A stretch of 64,000 bases of DNA from CAWDVH01 sp963805705 (GCA_963805705.1 CAWDVH010000001.1:124001-188000), one strand, 5' to 3'. Shown: positions 14,993 to 24,311, counted from the first letter of the stretch. Notes: a model not told the origin generated them from the letters alone. A program made the numbers and translations.

Positions 14993-16562
14993 GTGCGTGG
15001 CTGTGCAGGGTGCGGGTGCCGTCGGGACTGGTGGCAGTGGTGGTCCCGTCGGGGTGCAAGACGATGCCCCAGCCCCACCGGTGCACCGCGACCAGGTGGT
15101 GGAAAGTGCACAGCAGAGTGATGTTGACCAGGCTGGTCGGGCCGCCCTTGGCCCTGGGGATGATGTGATGCGGATGGCAGACACTCGCGGGCTGGTGGCA
15201 GCCGGGAAAACGGCAGTGCCGGTCCCTGGCGATGACCGCCCGGCGCAAGTGCACGGGAATGGCGTCGGTGACGGTGCCCACATCCAGAGGCAGGCTGACC
15301 GAGGCGACCAGGCCCGCCATCGGGGCGTCGCGCAGGCACGCCGCCAGCCCGGCGGGACCGGAGAGCACGTCGGCGGCGGCGCGCAGGATCAGCTGCCGAG
15401 CGGCCCGCTCGGCCCGGCGCCACCGCAGCCGCGATTCCCCCGGCGGCACCCCGGCCTCGCCGGACAGCCGGTCCCGGCCCGGCGGTACGCCCAGTCCGCC
15501 GGCACCGCCGGGCATGCCGAGGCCGCCGGGCATGCCGAGGCCGCCGGGCATGCCGAGGCCGCCGGGGCTGCCGGGCGGGTCCAGCTGGGTGCCGTGCAGC
15601 AGCGCGGCGGCGAGCCGGTCCAGCACATCCGGGTCGACGTGCCCGGACACGACCGGGACGATCGAGGCATCACAGTCAGCACCCGGACCCGCCGCCGCGC
15701 CGCGCGCGGCCCACGCCGCCTCGCCCGACCCGCCCGCGTCCAGGCCGCGCAGCTGGTCCAGGGTCATATGCAGCTGAATCTGGGTCGGCTGCCCGGCCCG
15801 GTCCGGCAGGCAGCCGGAGGCGATCAGCCGCCGGCACGCTTCCTCCAGGGCGTCATGCTCGCGCTGCCGCCTCGACCGGACATCTTCGGGCCCGGCTTTC
15901 CTGCCCAGGGAATCGAGCACCGCGCCCAGCGCCGCCGCGCACGGCCCGCTCAGATCCCCCTCCAGCCGCCCCGCGTCACCGAACGTGGTCTCCAGCCGCA
16001 CCCACCGGCCCGCGAACCCGTCCTCACGGCCATCAGCGTCTGGGCGGGCGGTGCGGGCACGCATCTCCTGCGCCAAAGCGGCCAGGTCCGACAACTCTGC
16101 GCCGCCCGCCGCGGCCGCCAGCAAAATCGCATCTGCGTCCGCCCGGTACTCGTGCGGGAGCAGGTCAGACCAGTCACAGATGCTCCGCGCGAACGATGCC
16201 GATACCTGCGCGCTGACCAGCGCCTCCCTGACTGCCACGTGAGCCGCCAGCCGCCGCGCCCAGCCCATCGCCCTGGCTGCCGCGCCGGTGGTGATCTGGG
16301 TCTGCCACCGCAGCCAGGTCTTCGCCGATCCGTGCCCGTCGTCTTCGTACCCGCCCCCGGCCGTGAACGCAGACAGCATGGACGCACGGGCAGCGGTCTG
16401 CATCGACTCCGCCTGCTCCAGCTCCCGCAGGCAGTCAGCCTGCACCGCCGCCGGCAGCGAGGCAGCGTCCGCCGCCGTCAGGAACGCTAGGCCAGCCCGG
16501 ACCATCGCCACCGCATCTACCACGGCCGATGGCTCAGCAGGCGGCTGGCCGGGAACGCACAT
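14973..16562 (-). CDS. DUF222 / 13E12-repeat HNH endonuclease-like protein
   Basis: 529 residues. The N-terminal two thirds is the Ala-rich helical DUF222 region (RASMLSAFTAGGGYEDDGHGSAKTWL...; WDLLPHEYRADADAIL-like helices). The C-terminus is an HNH domain: CRFPGCHQPASVCHPHHIIPRAKGGPTSLVNITLLCTFHH, with the Zn Cys pairs and catalytic HH. These are common multi-copy actinobacterial genes (13E12 family) whose role is unclear, possibly mobile. The ATG at 16562 has GGAGG at good spacing. Three exact GGLGMP repeats sit in the linker (15510-15563). It is transcribed toward the LysM gene, with repeat copy B at its 3' end. Confidence 0.88.
   Translation of the reverse strand: MCVPGQPPAEPSAVVDAVAMVRAGLAFLTAADAASLPAAVQADCLRELEQAESMQTAARASMLSAFTAGGGYEDDGHGSAKTWLRWQTQITTGAAARAMGWARRLAAHVAVREALVSAQVSASFARSICDWSDLLPHEYRADADAILLAAAAGGAELSDLAALAQEMRARTARPDADGREDGFAGRWVRLETTFGDAGRLEGDLSGPCAAALGAVLDSLGRKAGPEDVRSRRQREHDALEEACRRLIASGCLPDRAGQPTQIQLHMTLDQLRGLDAGGSGEAAWAARGAAAGPGADCDASIVPVVSGHVDPDVLDRLAAALLHGTQLDPPGSPGGLGMPGGLGMPGGLGMPGGAGGLGVPPGRDRLSGEAGVPPGESRLRWRRAERAARQLILRAAADVLSGPAGLAACLRDAPMAGLVASVSLPLDVGTVTDAIPVHLRRAVIARDRHCRFPGCHQPASVCHPHHIIPRAKGGPTSLVNITLLCTFHHLVAVHRWGWGIVLHPDGTTTATSPDGTRTLHSHAPPGRTT
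15510..15563 (-). repeat. Perfect 18-bp x3 tandem repeat inside the HNH gene
   Basis: GGGCATGCCGAGGCCGCC occurs three times without gap (15510, 15528, 15546), encoding GGLGMP three times in the disordered linker between the DUF222 and HNH domains. Confidence 0.92.
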
Positions 16563-16799
16563 CGAGCACCTCCTTCAGCTGCGCTGGCTGGATACTCCTC
16601 AGCTGCACTGACGGGAACCGCGTCCTGATGACGTGGGCACGACAGGAAGTGGAGGGCCACTGTCCGGGGCTAGGTCCCTGCTAGCTAGATCCCGCTAGAG
16701 GGTTCATGTGGCTTCTGCTGTACTGCTAACAGCCCCGGTGTGCCTGCTCTCGAATACTTGTTCCAAGAGTATCACTGACGTCCGACAAAAGGGGACGGA

Positions 16800-17489
16800 T
16801 CAGAGCGACGTCGGGACGGTCAACGCGTCATTTGGGAGCACGGGTGTGGCCCAGTGCGGATCGGGCCGCCATGCCGACAGGTCCTGCGCGAATGGCCCTT
16901 GCCTGCTTTCGATCAAGGCCAGGACGTGCTGGCGTGCTTCATCGACAGCGGCGTGCACAGCATCATCGATCAGCCCGAGCCGCCGGGCCTGCGCGTATTC
17001 GCCCTCGTCCTTCCAGGCATAACGGGACAGGTCGGGTTGAACCACCAGGTCGACGAACAGATCGCAGGTGTCGATGCCGATCCGGGTGCGACGGCGGGGG
17101 CGCTCGAAGTTGACGTACCAGTCACAAGCGAGTTTCCCGGCCGGCAGGAACCGGTGAACGCTGAAGTAGATGCCGGTGCCGAACCAGCTGAGCAAGCTCG
17201 TGTCCCGCCAGGTCCATCGGCCGAGGTCCCAGTGGCCGGCGGCCAGGTCGGAGATCGACTGCTGGCGGGCCCGGTCGTCACCGGATTGCAGCCACTCAAT
17301 CCAGGTGGCGGGAGCGAGCATCTCCACGCCCGGCCAGCAGGCGATCATCAGCTCGCTGCCGGAGTCGTTAATGACACGGTTGGGCGTTGCCGTCCAGATC
17401 TTGCCGCCCAGGGCATCGCGGCGCACGATCGTCGAACCCGCAGCGAGTACTACGGCGTCATCTGCCGCGATGGACATGCACGGCATCAT
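16800..17489 (-). CDS. DUF402 domain protein (FomD-like nucleoside phosphatase fold)
   Basis: 229 residues. The core WYVNFERPRRRTRIGIDTCDLFVDLVVQPDLSRYAWKDEGEYAQARRLGLID is the DUF402 signature (Tyr/Asn/Asp/Glu residues that bind the metal and nucleotide in FomD-type hydrolases). The N-terminal part (WTATPNRVINDSGSELMIACWPGVEM) forms the usual beta-barrel lead-in. Starts at 17489, 17486 or 17477 are possible; none has a convincing SD. A 237-bp gap separates it from the HNH gene (16563-16799); it contains a CTAG-rich stretch but no gene was seen. Function in this organism unknown. Confidence 0.82.
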   Translation of the reverse strand: MMPCMSIAADDAVVLAAGSTIVRRDALGGKIWTATPNRVINDSGSELMIACWPGVEMLAPATWIEWLQSGDDRARQQSISDLAAGHWDLGRWTWRDTSLLSWFGTGIYFSVHRFLPAGKLACDWYVNFERPRRRTRIGIDTCDLFVDLVVQPDLSRYAWKDEGEYAQARRLGLIDDAVHAAVDEARQHVLALIESRQGPFAQDLSAWRPDPHWATPVLPNDALTVPTSL

Positions 17490-17590
17490 GCCAGCGAGGG
17501 AGCAGTACGGCGAGTCAGCACCCGCACCGCATAGGCACGCTGATAATGGGGTGGAGATGGCCTTCGGGTGATGTCTCGATAACTGGATTG

Positions 17591-17899
17591 GTGAGCATCG
17601 TGGCAGACAAGCACCAGATGGTTCTGAGTGGCCGCTCAGAGCTGGGCGCAGAAGAATGGGCCTGCCCGCGCTGCGGGCGGCGCCTGCTGCTGCGGTGGCC
17701 GCCTCAGCCTGAGAAGCTCGTGCTCGAGCAGGGGGACCTTACCGCCATCCACGTGGGCGGGAAGGGCGGAGTGCAGGCGGGCGGCATCACGGCCGCTGCA
17801 GGCCCGGCCAGCGCCGACCGGCAGCGGCCGGACGACACAGGCGCCGACCGGCAGTGGCTGGACGATAACGGCATTGACTGGGACGGAACATCGGCCTGA
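17591..17899 (+). CDS. Small conserved actinobacterial protein with one CxxC
   Basis: 102 residues. The core HQMVLSGRSELGAEEWACPRCGRRLLLRWPPQPEKLVLEQGDLTAIHVGGKGGV resembles a small conserved hypothetical family of actinomycetes. The single CPRC knuckle could bind a metal by dimerisation or be redox active. The tail (about 60-102) is low complexity with a duplicated ADRQ(R/W)(P/L)DD element. The GTG at 17591 was chosen as the nearest start before the conserved part. It is divergent from DUF402 across about 100 bp. No function can be given. Confidence 0.65.
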   Translation: MSIVADKHQMVLSGRSELGAEEWACPRCGRRLLLRWPPQPEKLVLEQGDLTAIHVGGKGGVQAGGITAAAGPASADRQRPDDTGADRQWLDDNGIDWDGTSA

Positions 17900-17963
17900 G
17901 AGCCGCGCGGGTGGCCTGGATATCCGAGGCCGGCCGGAGAACTGGCCGGCCCCGGAATCTTCG

Positions 17964-18389
17964 TCACGCCTGGTAGATGTCGAGAACCGGAATCTCGATG
18001 AAGGCGGACATCGGAGGGTTGCCGCCGAACGTCACCGTGGCCAGCAGTTCGTACTTGCCCACCGGCAGCGAACCGGCGGGCACGGTCACGGTCGTTTCCG
18101 GGGCGCTGTACGTGGTCTGGGACGCCACTGTGGTCTTCGTCACGGACTTCTGCGCGCCATTGGCGTTACCGAGCCCGGCGAACGTGTACGTCACCGTGTA
18201 GGTAAGGCCGAGGCTCGCCAGCCAGTGGGCGAAGATGCCCGTCAGATCCCAGGTCATCGCGACGGTGAACGCATCGCTCACCGGGATGACCCAGGTGTCG
18301 GGGCCGTTGGGGCTGGTGATTGTCAGGCCCGTACCGTCGATCCCGACGAAGGGATTGGTACCGGCCTCTGGGTTTCCGCCGTGACTCAT
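17964..18389 (-). CDS. Hypothetical beta-rich protein
   Basis: 141 residues, ATG at 18389 with AAGGAG 7 nt upstream. It is rich in Thr/Val/Tyr strands (LTITSPNGPDTWVIPVSDAFTVAMTWDL; TYTVTYTFAGLG; TVTVPAGSLPVGKYELLATVTF), so an all-beta, immunoglobulin-like sandwich is likely. It has no signal peptide, no Cys and no catalytic motif. I do not recognise the family. Codon use is less extreme than its neighbours. It stands alone between the 17591-17899 gene and the terminator of the purine operon. Confidence 0.6.
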   Translation of the reverse strand: MSHGGNPEAGTNPFVGIDGTGLTITSPNGPDTWVIPVSDAFTVAMTWDLTGIFAHWLASLGLTYTVTYTFAGLGNANGAQKSVTKTTVASQTTYSAPETTVTVPAGSLPVGKYELLATVTFGGNPPMSAFIEIPVLDIYQA

Positions 18390-18561
18390 AACGCATCTCC
18401 TTGGTGGTCGAGTTTGGCGTTTTCACCGATCTAGAGAGAGAACCGGCCATCCTGATACACAGGTCTGCTGCTGCAGTTGATATTGCTGTCTGGTCCCGGG
18501 GACCGCGAGGCCCGGATCCGTGGTCGAACGCCGCGTACCGGATCAGGTCAGGGCGTCGATG

Positions 18562-18585
18562 CCTGGCCGGTCGAGTCCGGCCAGG
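18562..18585 (-). terminator. GC-rich terminator-like hairpin after the xdh/DUF6986 operon
   Basis: CCTGGCCGG (18562-18570) and CCGGCCAGG (18577-18585) form a perfect 9-bp stem with a 6-nt loop, 51 bp beyond the stop of the DUF6986 gene. No U-tract follows, as is common for actinobacterial terminators. The rest of 18390-18636 shows no gene. Confidence 0.55.
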
Positions 18586-18636
18586 TCGGTGACTTCGTGC
18601 TGTGACACCGCGCCGCAGTCCAGGCCACGAGTCAGG

Positions 18637-19998
18637 TCAGCCGGCCAGGGCCCGGGCGGTCGCGGGTTCCTCCAGCAGGCCGGGCCGGGCGCTGCCGAGG
18701 TAGGAGCGAAGGCGGCCGCAGGTCACGGCCAGGCCGCCGCGAAAGAACGCGTAGGTGGCGGCGTACCGGCTGGCCAGTTGCGCTGGATGCAGGTCCCAGC
18801 CCTGGTAGAAGCCCCGCTCCAGGGATCGCCGGACAAGAGCGGAGTGTAGCTGCCAGGCCGCCACGACCTCATCGCGGCTGCCCTCGGGCAGCACGTTCGA
18901 CGAGCCATCCGATAGCCGGATCCCGGTCCCGGCCGCGGCGACCTGCATGACGGCACGGGCATGGTCGGCCGCCGGATGCTCCAGGCTCTGGTAGGCCGCG
19001 GCAATGCCGAGCGACGCGCTGTAGTCATAGGTGCCGTAGTGCAGGCCGGTGAGACGGCCGCCGCCCGCGTGCACGCAGCGCGCGATAACCGCTGTGCCGT
19101 CGGCGCCGAGGATGGCCTGCGGGGTTTCCACCTGGACCTCGAAGGTCAGTTGTCCCGGCGGCAGGGCGTAGGCCTGCTCCAGCCGGCCGCACAGGCGCGC
19201 CATCGCGGACACCTGGTCGGCCGAGGTGACCTTCGGCAGTGTCACGACGAAGCCGGGCGGGAGCGGGCCGCGGGACAGCAATGAGGCCAGGAAGAGATCC
19301 AGGGTCCGGATGGCGCGGCGCCGGGTGGCCGGCTCCAGGCTCTTGCACCGCAGCCCGGTGAACGGCGGGGCGTGGCCTGCGGCGATGGCGTCCGCGAGGG
19401 CCGCGGCGGCGGAACGCGCGTCGGCGTCCTCGGCGTCGTCGACATCGACACGCCGGCCGCCACCGTCCTCGGAACTGGAAGTGACGATGGCGCCGGGGTG
19501 GTAGCCATCTTCGAAGTCGAGCCGGAGATCCTCGATCGGCTCCGTGATGAGCTTGGCCAGGACCCGTGAGCGCACCTGCGCCGCCAGGGCGGACGGCACG
19601 CCCATCGCCGAGCTGAATTGCGCCGCGTCCGGCGCCCAGGCCTCCAGGGCCTTGAGCGCCTGGCCGCCCCAGGCGGCAGCGAGACCGGGCCGGAATTTGT
19701 CAGCGGGCACGTATACGGTGTGGACCGGCTGCCGCCCCGGCCGCTCCCCCGGATATCGGCGGGCCAGGTCACGGTCGGCCTCGGCCAGCATGGCATCGAG
19801 CTCGGCTCCGGCGGCGGTGATGGCGCTGATCGAACCGGCCGAAGCCGAACCGGCCGAGACCGAAGGGACGGGGGCCGCCGGGCCGGGACTGGCCGGGCCG
19901 GGCGGGTGATCGGGACTGGCCGGGCCGGGCGGGTGATCGGGACTGGCGGGGCCAGGCGGGTGATCGGGACTGGCGGGGCCAGGTGGGTGACTGGTCAC
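18637..19998 (-). CDS. DUF6986 protein, CitE/HpcH aldolase-lyase-like, in purine operon
   Basis: 453 residues. After a repeat-encoded N-terminal tail (HPPGPASPD)n comes a TIM-barrel of the HpcH/HpaI-CitE type. LRLDFEDGYHPGA, FEVQVETPQAILGADG and GLHYGTYDYSASLGI hold acidic metal ligands like those of malate-synthase/CitE-like enzymes. The last gene of the xdh operon, it starts at GTG 19998 overlapping the xdh stop (GTGA). CitE-like proteins often handle glyoxylate condensation or cleavage, and glyoxylate is the end product of this pathway. A glyoxylate- or ureidoglycolate-consuming role is therefore an attractive inference, not shown. No ureidoglycolate lyase or canonical malate synthase gene is seen in the window. 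Confidence 0.75.
   Translation of the reverse strand: MTSHPPGPASPDHPPGPASPDHPPGPASPDHPPGPASPGPAAPVPSVSAGSASAGSISAITAAGAELDAMLAEADRDLARRYPGERPGRQPVHTVYVPADKFRPGLAAAWGGQALKALEAWAPDAAQFSSAMGVPSALAAQVRSRVLAKLITEPIEDLRLDFEDGYHPGAIVTSSSEDGGGRRVDVDDAEDADARSAAAALADAIAAGHAPPFTGLRCKSLEPATRRRAIRTLDLFLASLLSRGPLPPGFVVTLPKVTSADQVSAMARLCGRLEQAYALPPGQLTFEVQVETPQAILGADGTAVIARCVHAGGGRLTGLHYGTYDYSASLGIAAAYQSLEHPAADHARAVMQVAAAGTGIRLSDGSSNVLPEGSRDEVVAAWQLHSALVRRSLERGFYQGWDLHPAQLASRYAATYAFFRGGLAVTCGRLRSYLGSARPGLLEEPATARALAG
19885..19986 (-). repeat. 27-bp tandem repeat at the 5' end of the DUF6986 gene
   Basis: Units starting GTGATCGGGACTGGC (+ strand) begin at 19906, 19933 and 19960, each 27 bp, with a partial copy at 19885-19905. 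They encode HPPGPASPD repeats immediately after the start codon and keep frame. Confidence 0.9.
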
Positions 19999-22508
19999 GA
20001 TGTTCCCGTTATGTGCTCCGGTTTTATCGGGATGAGCGGGAGGTCGAGGCCGGTGGCGGCGCGGATGGCCGCGGCCACGGCGGGGCCCGAGGAGATCGTG
20101 GGCGCCTCGCCGACCCCGCGCAGGCCGTACGGCGCGTGCGGGTCCGCGTACTCCAGCACCTCGATCGGCATCGGCGGCATGTCCAGGATGGTGGGAATCA
20201 GGTAGTCAGTGAACGACGGGTTCCTGATCAGGCCGTCGCGTACCTGGATCTCCTCCATGATGGCCAGGCCCATGCCCTGGGCACTGCCGCCCTGGATCTG
20301 GCCGACGACCGCCTGCGGGTTCATCGCCTTGCCGACGTCCTGAGTGCAGGCCAGCTCGACCACCTTGACCAGGCCCAGGTCAGTGTCGACATCGACGACG
20401 GCGCGGTGCGCCGCGAACGCGTACTGGACGTGCGCGAACCCCTGGCCGGTCTCCGGGTCGACCGGGTAGGTCGGACGGTGCCGCCACTGCACGGTCTCCT
20501 CGATCGCCTCACCGCCCAGCAGGTCGGCGAGCGAGCCCAGCGGCCCGGCGGCGGCCGAGACCAGGCGGCCATCGGCGATGGCCAGGTCGGCGACCGTGCG
20601 GCCGAGCTGCCGCTGGGCCAGGCCCAGCACCCGCTCGCGGACGCGCTCGCAGGCGGCCTTGACCGCGCCGCCGGTGACGTAGGTCTGCCGGGACGCCGAC
20701 GTCGAGCCGCCGGAGCCGACCCTGGTGTCCTTGGGATAGACCACGACATGGTCCACGCCGAGCTCGGTCCGGCAGATCTGCTGCTCGATGGTCACCAGTC
20801 CCTGCCCGACCTCGGCGGCGGCCGTGTGCACGGTCACCGTCGGCTCGCCGCCGGTGACCTCAAGGCGCACGCGCGCGGTCGAGTAGTCGTCGTAGCCCTC
20901 GGAGAACCCGACGTTCTTGTAGGCGACCGCGTACCCGACGCCGCGGACGACACCCTCGCCGTGGGTCGTGTTCGAGACCCCGCCGGGCAGATCGCGCAGG
21001 TCACGCGGGGCGGACGGGCTGCGCGAGGCGGGCGAGGCGAGCGGGCTGAGCGAGGCGGGCGAGGCGGGCGAGGCGGGCGAGGTGCGCGAGGCGGGCGAGG
21101 CGGCAGGGGCGAACGGGGCGGGGTCGGCCGCGACGGGGGGCAGCGGCATCGCCTCCAGGCGGCGCAGCAGCTCGGCGACGGGCGCGGGGCTGTCCACGAT
21201 CTGCCCGGTGGGCGCCTGCGATCCCATGCTCATCGCGTTGCGGCAGCGCAGCTCGACCGGGTCCAGGCCCAGTCTCGCGGCCAGCTTGTCCATCTGCGCC
21301 TCGTACGCGAACGCGGTCTGCACGGACCCGAAGCCGCGCATCGCGCCGCACGGCGGGTTGTTGGTGTACACGCCGAACGCGTCCAGGTGCACGTTCGGCA
21401 CGACGTACGGCCCGATGCCCATCGTCCCGGCGTTGCCGACGACGGCGGGGGTACTCGAGGTGTACGCGCCGCCGTCGAGGTAGATCTGCGCCCGGACGTA
21501 GACCAGCGTCCCGTCGGACTTCGCGCCGTGCTCGTAGCGCATCCGCGCCGGATGCCGGTGCACGTGCCCGAAGAACGACTCCTCGCGGTTGTACACCATC
21601 TTGACCGGCTTGCCGGTATGCAGCGCGAGCATGCACGCGTGCACGTGCATGGACAGGTCCTCACGGCCCCCGAACGCGCCGCCGACCCCGGCCAGCACCA
21701 GCCTGACCTGCTCGGCGGGCAGTCCCAGCGCCGTGCAGATCTGCCGCTGGTCGATATGCAGCCACTGCGTCGCCACGTACAGGTCGACGCCGCCCTGGCC
21801 GTCCGGCACGGCCAGGCCCGCCTCCGGCCCGAGGAAGGCCTGGTCCTGCATCCCGACCGTGTAGCTGCCGGTGACCACGACGTCCGCCGAGTCCGGGGCC
21901 GGGTCAGGCTCGCCCTTGCGGATCTTGAGGTGGCGGACGAGATTACCGCGGGGGTGCAGCCGGGGCACGGCGTCGCCGAGCGCGGCGATCGCGTCGGTGA
22001 CCGGCTGGAGGACGTCGTAATCCACGGCGATCTTCTTGGCCGCCTGGCGGGCGATCTCGGGATGGTCGGCGGCGACCAGGGCGACCGGCTCACCCTGGTA
22101 GCGCACTACATCCCGGGCCAGGACCGGCTGGTCGGCCAGCTCTAGCCCGCACACGTTGGTGCCGGGAACGTCCTGGTGGGTCAGCACGGCGTACACGCCG
22201 CTGGTGGCCAGCGCCTCGCCGATCCCGATCGAGATGATCTTTGCGTAGGGATGGGGGCTGCGCAGCGTGACGCCCCAGATCATGTCGTCCATCCACAGGT
22301 CGCTGCCGTAGGCGAACTGCCCGGTGACCTTCGCCGTCCCGTCGGGGCGGCGCGGGCTGGCGCCGATCCCGCCGCTCACCGGCGCCCGCACGTCAGCCGG
22401 CGCCCGCACCTCAGCCGGCCGCACCTCAGCCGGCATCCGCACGTCAGCCGGCCCGGCTGGCCAGGGACCGGGCGGCGCGACGGGCGGCCTCCGCGACCCG
22501 GTGCTCAT
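19995..22508 (-). CDS. xdhB: Xanthine dehydrogenase, molybdopterin-binding subunit
   Basis: Large catalytic subunit (about 837 residues) that hydroxylates hypoxanthine and xanthine to urate. Characteristic features are GEPVALVAADHPEIA, the Moco motif GGAFGGRED, NNPPCGAMRGFGSVQ and the active-site Glu region GLRGVGEAPTISSGPAV near residue 797. Two oddities: an N-terminal (P)AEVRAPADVR repeat, and a Pro/Ser/Ala-rich insert of about 40 residues in mid-protein (20990-21130) encoded by GCGAGGCGG-type repeats. The ATG at 22508 overlaps the deaminase gene by 65 nt; GTG 22442 or ATG 22436, just after its stop, are credible alternatives. It is co-translated with DUF6986. Confidence 0.9.
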   Translation of the reverse strand: MSTGSRRPPVAPPGPWPAGPADVRMPAEVRPAEVRAPADVRAPVSGGIGASPRRPDGTAKVTGQFAYGSDLWMDDMIWGVTLRSPHPYAKIISIGIGEALATSGVYAVLTHQDVPGTNVCGLELADQPVLARDVVRYQGEPVALVAADHPEIARQAAKKIAVDYDVLQPVTDAIAALGDAVPRLHPRGNLVRHLKIRKGEPDPAPDSADVVVTGSYTVGMQDQAFLGPEAGLAVPDGQGGVDLYVATQWLHIDQRQICTALGLPAEQVRLVLAGVGGAFGGREDLSMHVHACMLALHTGKPVKMVYNREESFFGHVHRHPARMRYEHGAKSDGTLVYVRAQIYLDGGAYTSSTPAVVGNAGTMGIGPYVVPNVHLDAFGVYTNNPPCGAMRGFGSVQTAFAYEAQMDKLAARLGLDPVELRCRNAMSMGSQAPTGQIVDSPAPVAELLRRLEAMPLPPVAADPAPFAPAASPASRTSPASPASPASLSPLASPASRSPSAPRDLRDLPGGVSNTTHGEGVVRGVGYAVAYKNVGFSEGYDDYSTARVRLEVTGGEPTVTVHTAAAEVGQGLVTIEQQICRTELGVDHVVVYPKDTRVGSGGSTSASRQTYVTGGAVKAACERVRERVLGLAQRQLGRTVADLAIADGRLVSAAAGPLGSLADLLGGEAIEETVQWRHRPTYPVDPETGQGFAHVQYAFAAHRAVVDVDTDLGLVKVVELACTQDVGKAMNPQAVVGQIQGGSAQGMGLAIMEEIQVRDGLIRNPSFTDYLIPTILDMPPMPIEVLEYADPHAPYGLRGVGEAPTISSGPAVAAAIRAATGLDLPLIPIKPEHITGTS

Positions 22509-23802
22509 CGACGGCGACCACGTGGCCGTACTCCACTACGGCCTGGCCGCCCACCAGCAGCAGCTCCAGGGGCGGCGGCGCGCCCAGGACGAGCGCGGCG
22601 ACCGGGTCGGCGATGTCCGCGTGCGGCAGGGTGTCCAGCCGCCAGAGCGCGATGTCGGCGAGCTTGCCCGGCTCCAGCGAGCCGATGTCGTCCTCGCGGC
22701 CCAGCAGGCGCGCCCCGCCGCGGGTCGCCAGTTCCAGCGCCTGGCGCACGGTCATGGCCTGCGGGCCGCCGGTGGCGCGGGCGAACAGCGTCGCCGCCCT
22801 GGCCTGGCCGAGCAGCGAGCTGGCCTCGTTGGACGCCGCGCCGTCCACGCCGAGGCCGACCGGCACGGCGGCATCGAGCAGGTCACGTGACCGGCAGATG
22901 CCCGCGCCGAGCCGGGCGTTGGACGACGGGCAGTGCGCGACGCCCGTGCCCGTGGCCCCGAGCCTGGCGATGTCCTGGTCACCGAGATGCACGGCGTGGG
23001 CCAGCCAGACATCGCCGCCCAGCCAGCCGAGCGTCTCGGCGTACTCGACTGGCGAGCAGTCATATCGTTCTGCGCAAAAAGTGATCTCGTCCGCCGTCTC
23101 GGCCAGGTGCGTGTGCAGCCGCACCTGCGTGGCGCGGGCCAGGTCAGCCGCCTCGATCATCAGCTCGCGGGTCACCGAGAACGGCGAGCACGGCGCCACG
23201 CCGATCCGCAGCATCGAGTCAGGAGCGCTGTCGTGGAACTTCTCGATCGCCGCCTGGGTGGCCGCGAGGATCTCGCCGGTGCCCTCCACGACCGCATCCG
23301 GCGGCAGGCCGCCCGAGCTCTGGCCGAGGTCCATCGACCCGCGGGTCGGGTGGAATCGCAGGCCCACGTCGCGGGCGGCCTCAATCGTCGCGGCCAGCAC
23401 ATCACCGCCACCGCGCGGGAAAATGTAGTGGTGATCCATTGTCGTGGTGCAGCCGGTCCGGGCCAGCCAGGCCAGGGCCGCCGTCGCGGCGGCCCGCACG
23501 ATCTGTTCGTCGATCCCGGCCCATACCGGGTACAGCTCGGTCAGCCAGCCGAACAGGGTGGCGTCGGCGGCCTGCCCCCTGGTGGCCCACTGATACAGGT
23601 GATGATGGGTGTTGACCAGGCCGGGCGTGGCCAGGCAGCCGCTGGCATCGAGGTAGCGGGCACCGGGCAGGCCAGGGGGCGCCGGCCCGGCGCCGACCGC
23701 GGTGATCCGGCGGCCATCGACCACGATGTGCCCGCTGGGATGCTCAGTCTGCTGCGGATCTACGGTGGCCACCGCGCAGCCGTTTAGGACCAGAATGCTC
23801 AC
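22444..23802 (-). CDS. 8-oxoguanine/guanine deaminase-type amidohydrolase
   Basis: 452-residue TRZ/ATZ-family amidohydrolase. It has the metal-binding HxH in GLVNTHHHLYQWATRG, HTHLAET, AHAVHLGDQDIARLG, HCPSSNARLGAGI and the catalytic Asp region GLGVDGAASNE. This set matches 8-oxoguanine deaminase (formerly hydroxydechloroatrazine ethylaminohydrolase), which gives urate directly from 8-oxoguanine; plain guanine deaminase is also possible. The GTG at 23802 overlaps the 2Fe-2S subunit stop by 4 nt. Its place between xdh subunits makes a purine role likely. Confidence 0.85.
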   Translation of the reverse strand: MSILVLNGCAVATVDPQQTEHPSGHIVVDGRRITAVGAGPAPPGLPGARYLDASGCLATPGLVNTHHHLYQWATRGQAADATLFGWLTELYPVWAGIDEQIVRAAATAALAWLARTGCTTTMDHHYIFPRGGGDVLAATIEAARDVGLRFHPTRGSMDLGQSSGGLPPDAVVEGTGEILAATQAAIEKFHDSAPDSMLRIGVAPCSPFSVTRELMIEAADLARATQVRLHTHLAETADEITFCAERYDCSPVEYAETLGWLGGDVWLAHAVHLGDQDIARLGATGTGVAHCPSSNARLGAGICRSRDLLDAAVPVGLGVDGAASNEASSLLGQARAATLFARATGGPQAMTVRQALELATRGGARLLGREDDIGSLEPGKLADIALWRLDTLPHADIADPVAALVLGAPPPLELLLVGGQAVVEYGHVVAVDEHRVAEAARRAARSLASRAG

Positions 23803-24311
23803 TTGGCTCCCTCCGCCTGCGCCGATTCCGGCGCCTGCGCCATCCGGCCGGCGGCCAGGCGGACCGCCTCGAGGATCTTGGAGTACCCGGTGCACCGGCA
23901 CAGGTTGCCGGCCAGCGCCTCGCGGATCTCGGGATCGGACAGCGGCTCCGACCCGGCCTGCCCGCGCCTGGTCAGCAGGTCGTGCGCGGTGACCAGCAGG
24001 CCCGGCGTGCAGAATCCGCACTGCACCGCGCCTGCCTCCACGAACGCCTCCTGCACCGGGTGCAGGGCATCGCCGCTGGCCAGGCCCTCTACCGTGCCGA
24101 CGCTGCGGCCGCGGGCCTGCCCGGCGGCCACCAGGCACGCGCAGACCGGCAGGCCGTCCAGGTAGACGGTGCAGGACCCGCATTCGCCCTGCTCGCAGGC
24201 GTTCTTCGAGCCAGGCAGCCCCAGCCGCTCGCGCAGGAGGTACAGCAGGCTCTCGCCTGCCCAGACGTCGTCGGCCTGCATGAGCAGCCCGTTAACCGTC
24301 GTCGTGACGCG
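23799..24311 (-). CDS. xdhC: Xanthine dehydrogenase 2Fe-2S subunit
   Basis: About 170 residues, electron-transfer subunit. The first cluster ligands are in NACEQGECGSCTVYLDGLPVCAC (plant-ferredoxin type); the second in QCGFCTPGLLVTAHDLL and LCRCTGYSKILEAV. All expected cysteines are present. The GTG at 24311 is chosen for family length. It overlaps the end of the FAD-subunit gene by about 20 nt and its stop overlaps the deaminase start (GTGA). Confidence 0.9.
   Translation of the reverse strand, partial: RVTTTVNGLLMQADDVWAGESLLYLLRERLGLPGSKNACEQGECGSCTVYLDGLPVCACLVAAGQARGRSVGTVEGLASGDALHPVQEAFVEAGAVQCGFCTPGLLVTAHDLLTRRGQAGSEPLSDPEIREALAGNLCRCTGYSKILEAVRLAAGRMAQAPESAQAEGAK

Noticed and set aside
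14973..16562. HNH protein as a homing endonuclease, intein or restriction enzyme
   Set aside because: The DUF222 plus HNH layout is the multi-copy 13E12-type family; no intron, intein junctions or methyltransferase are nearby.
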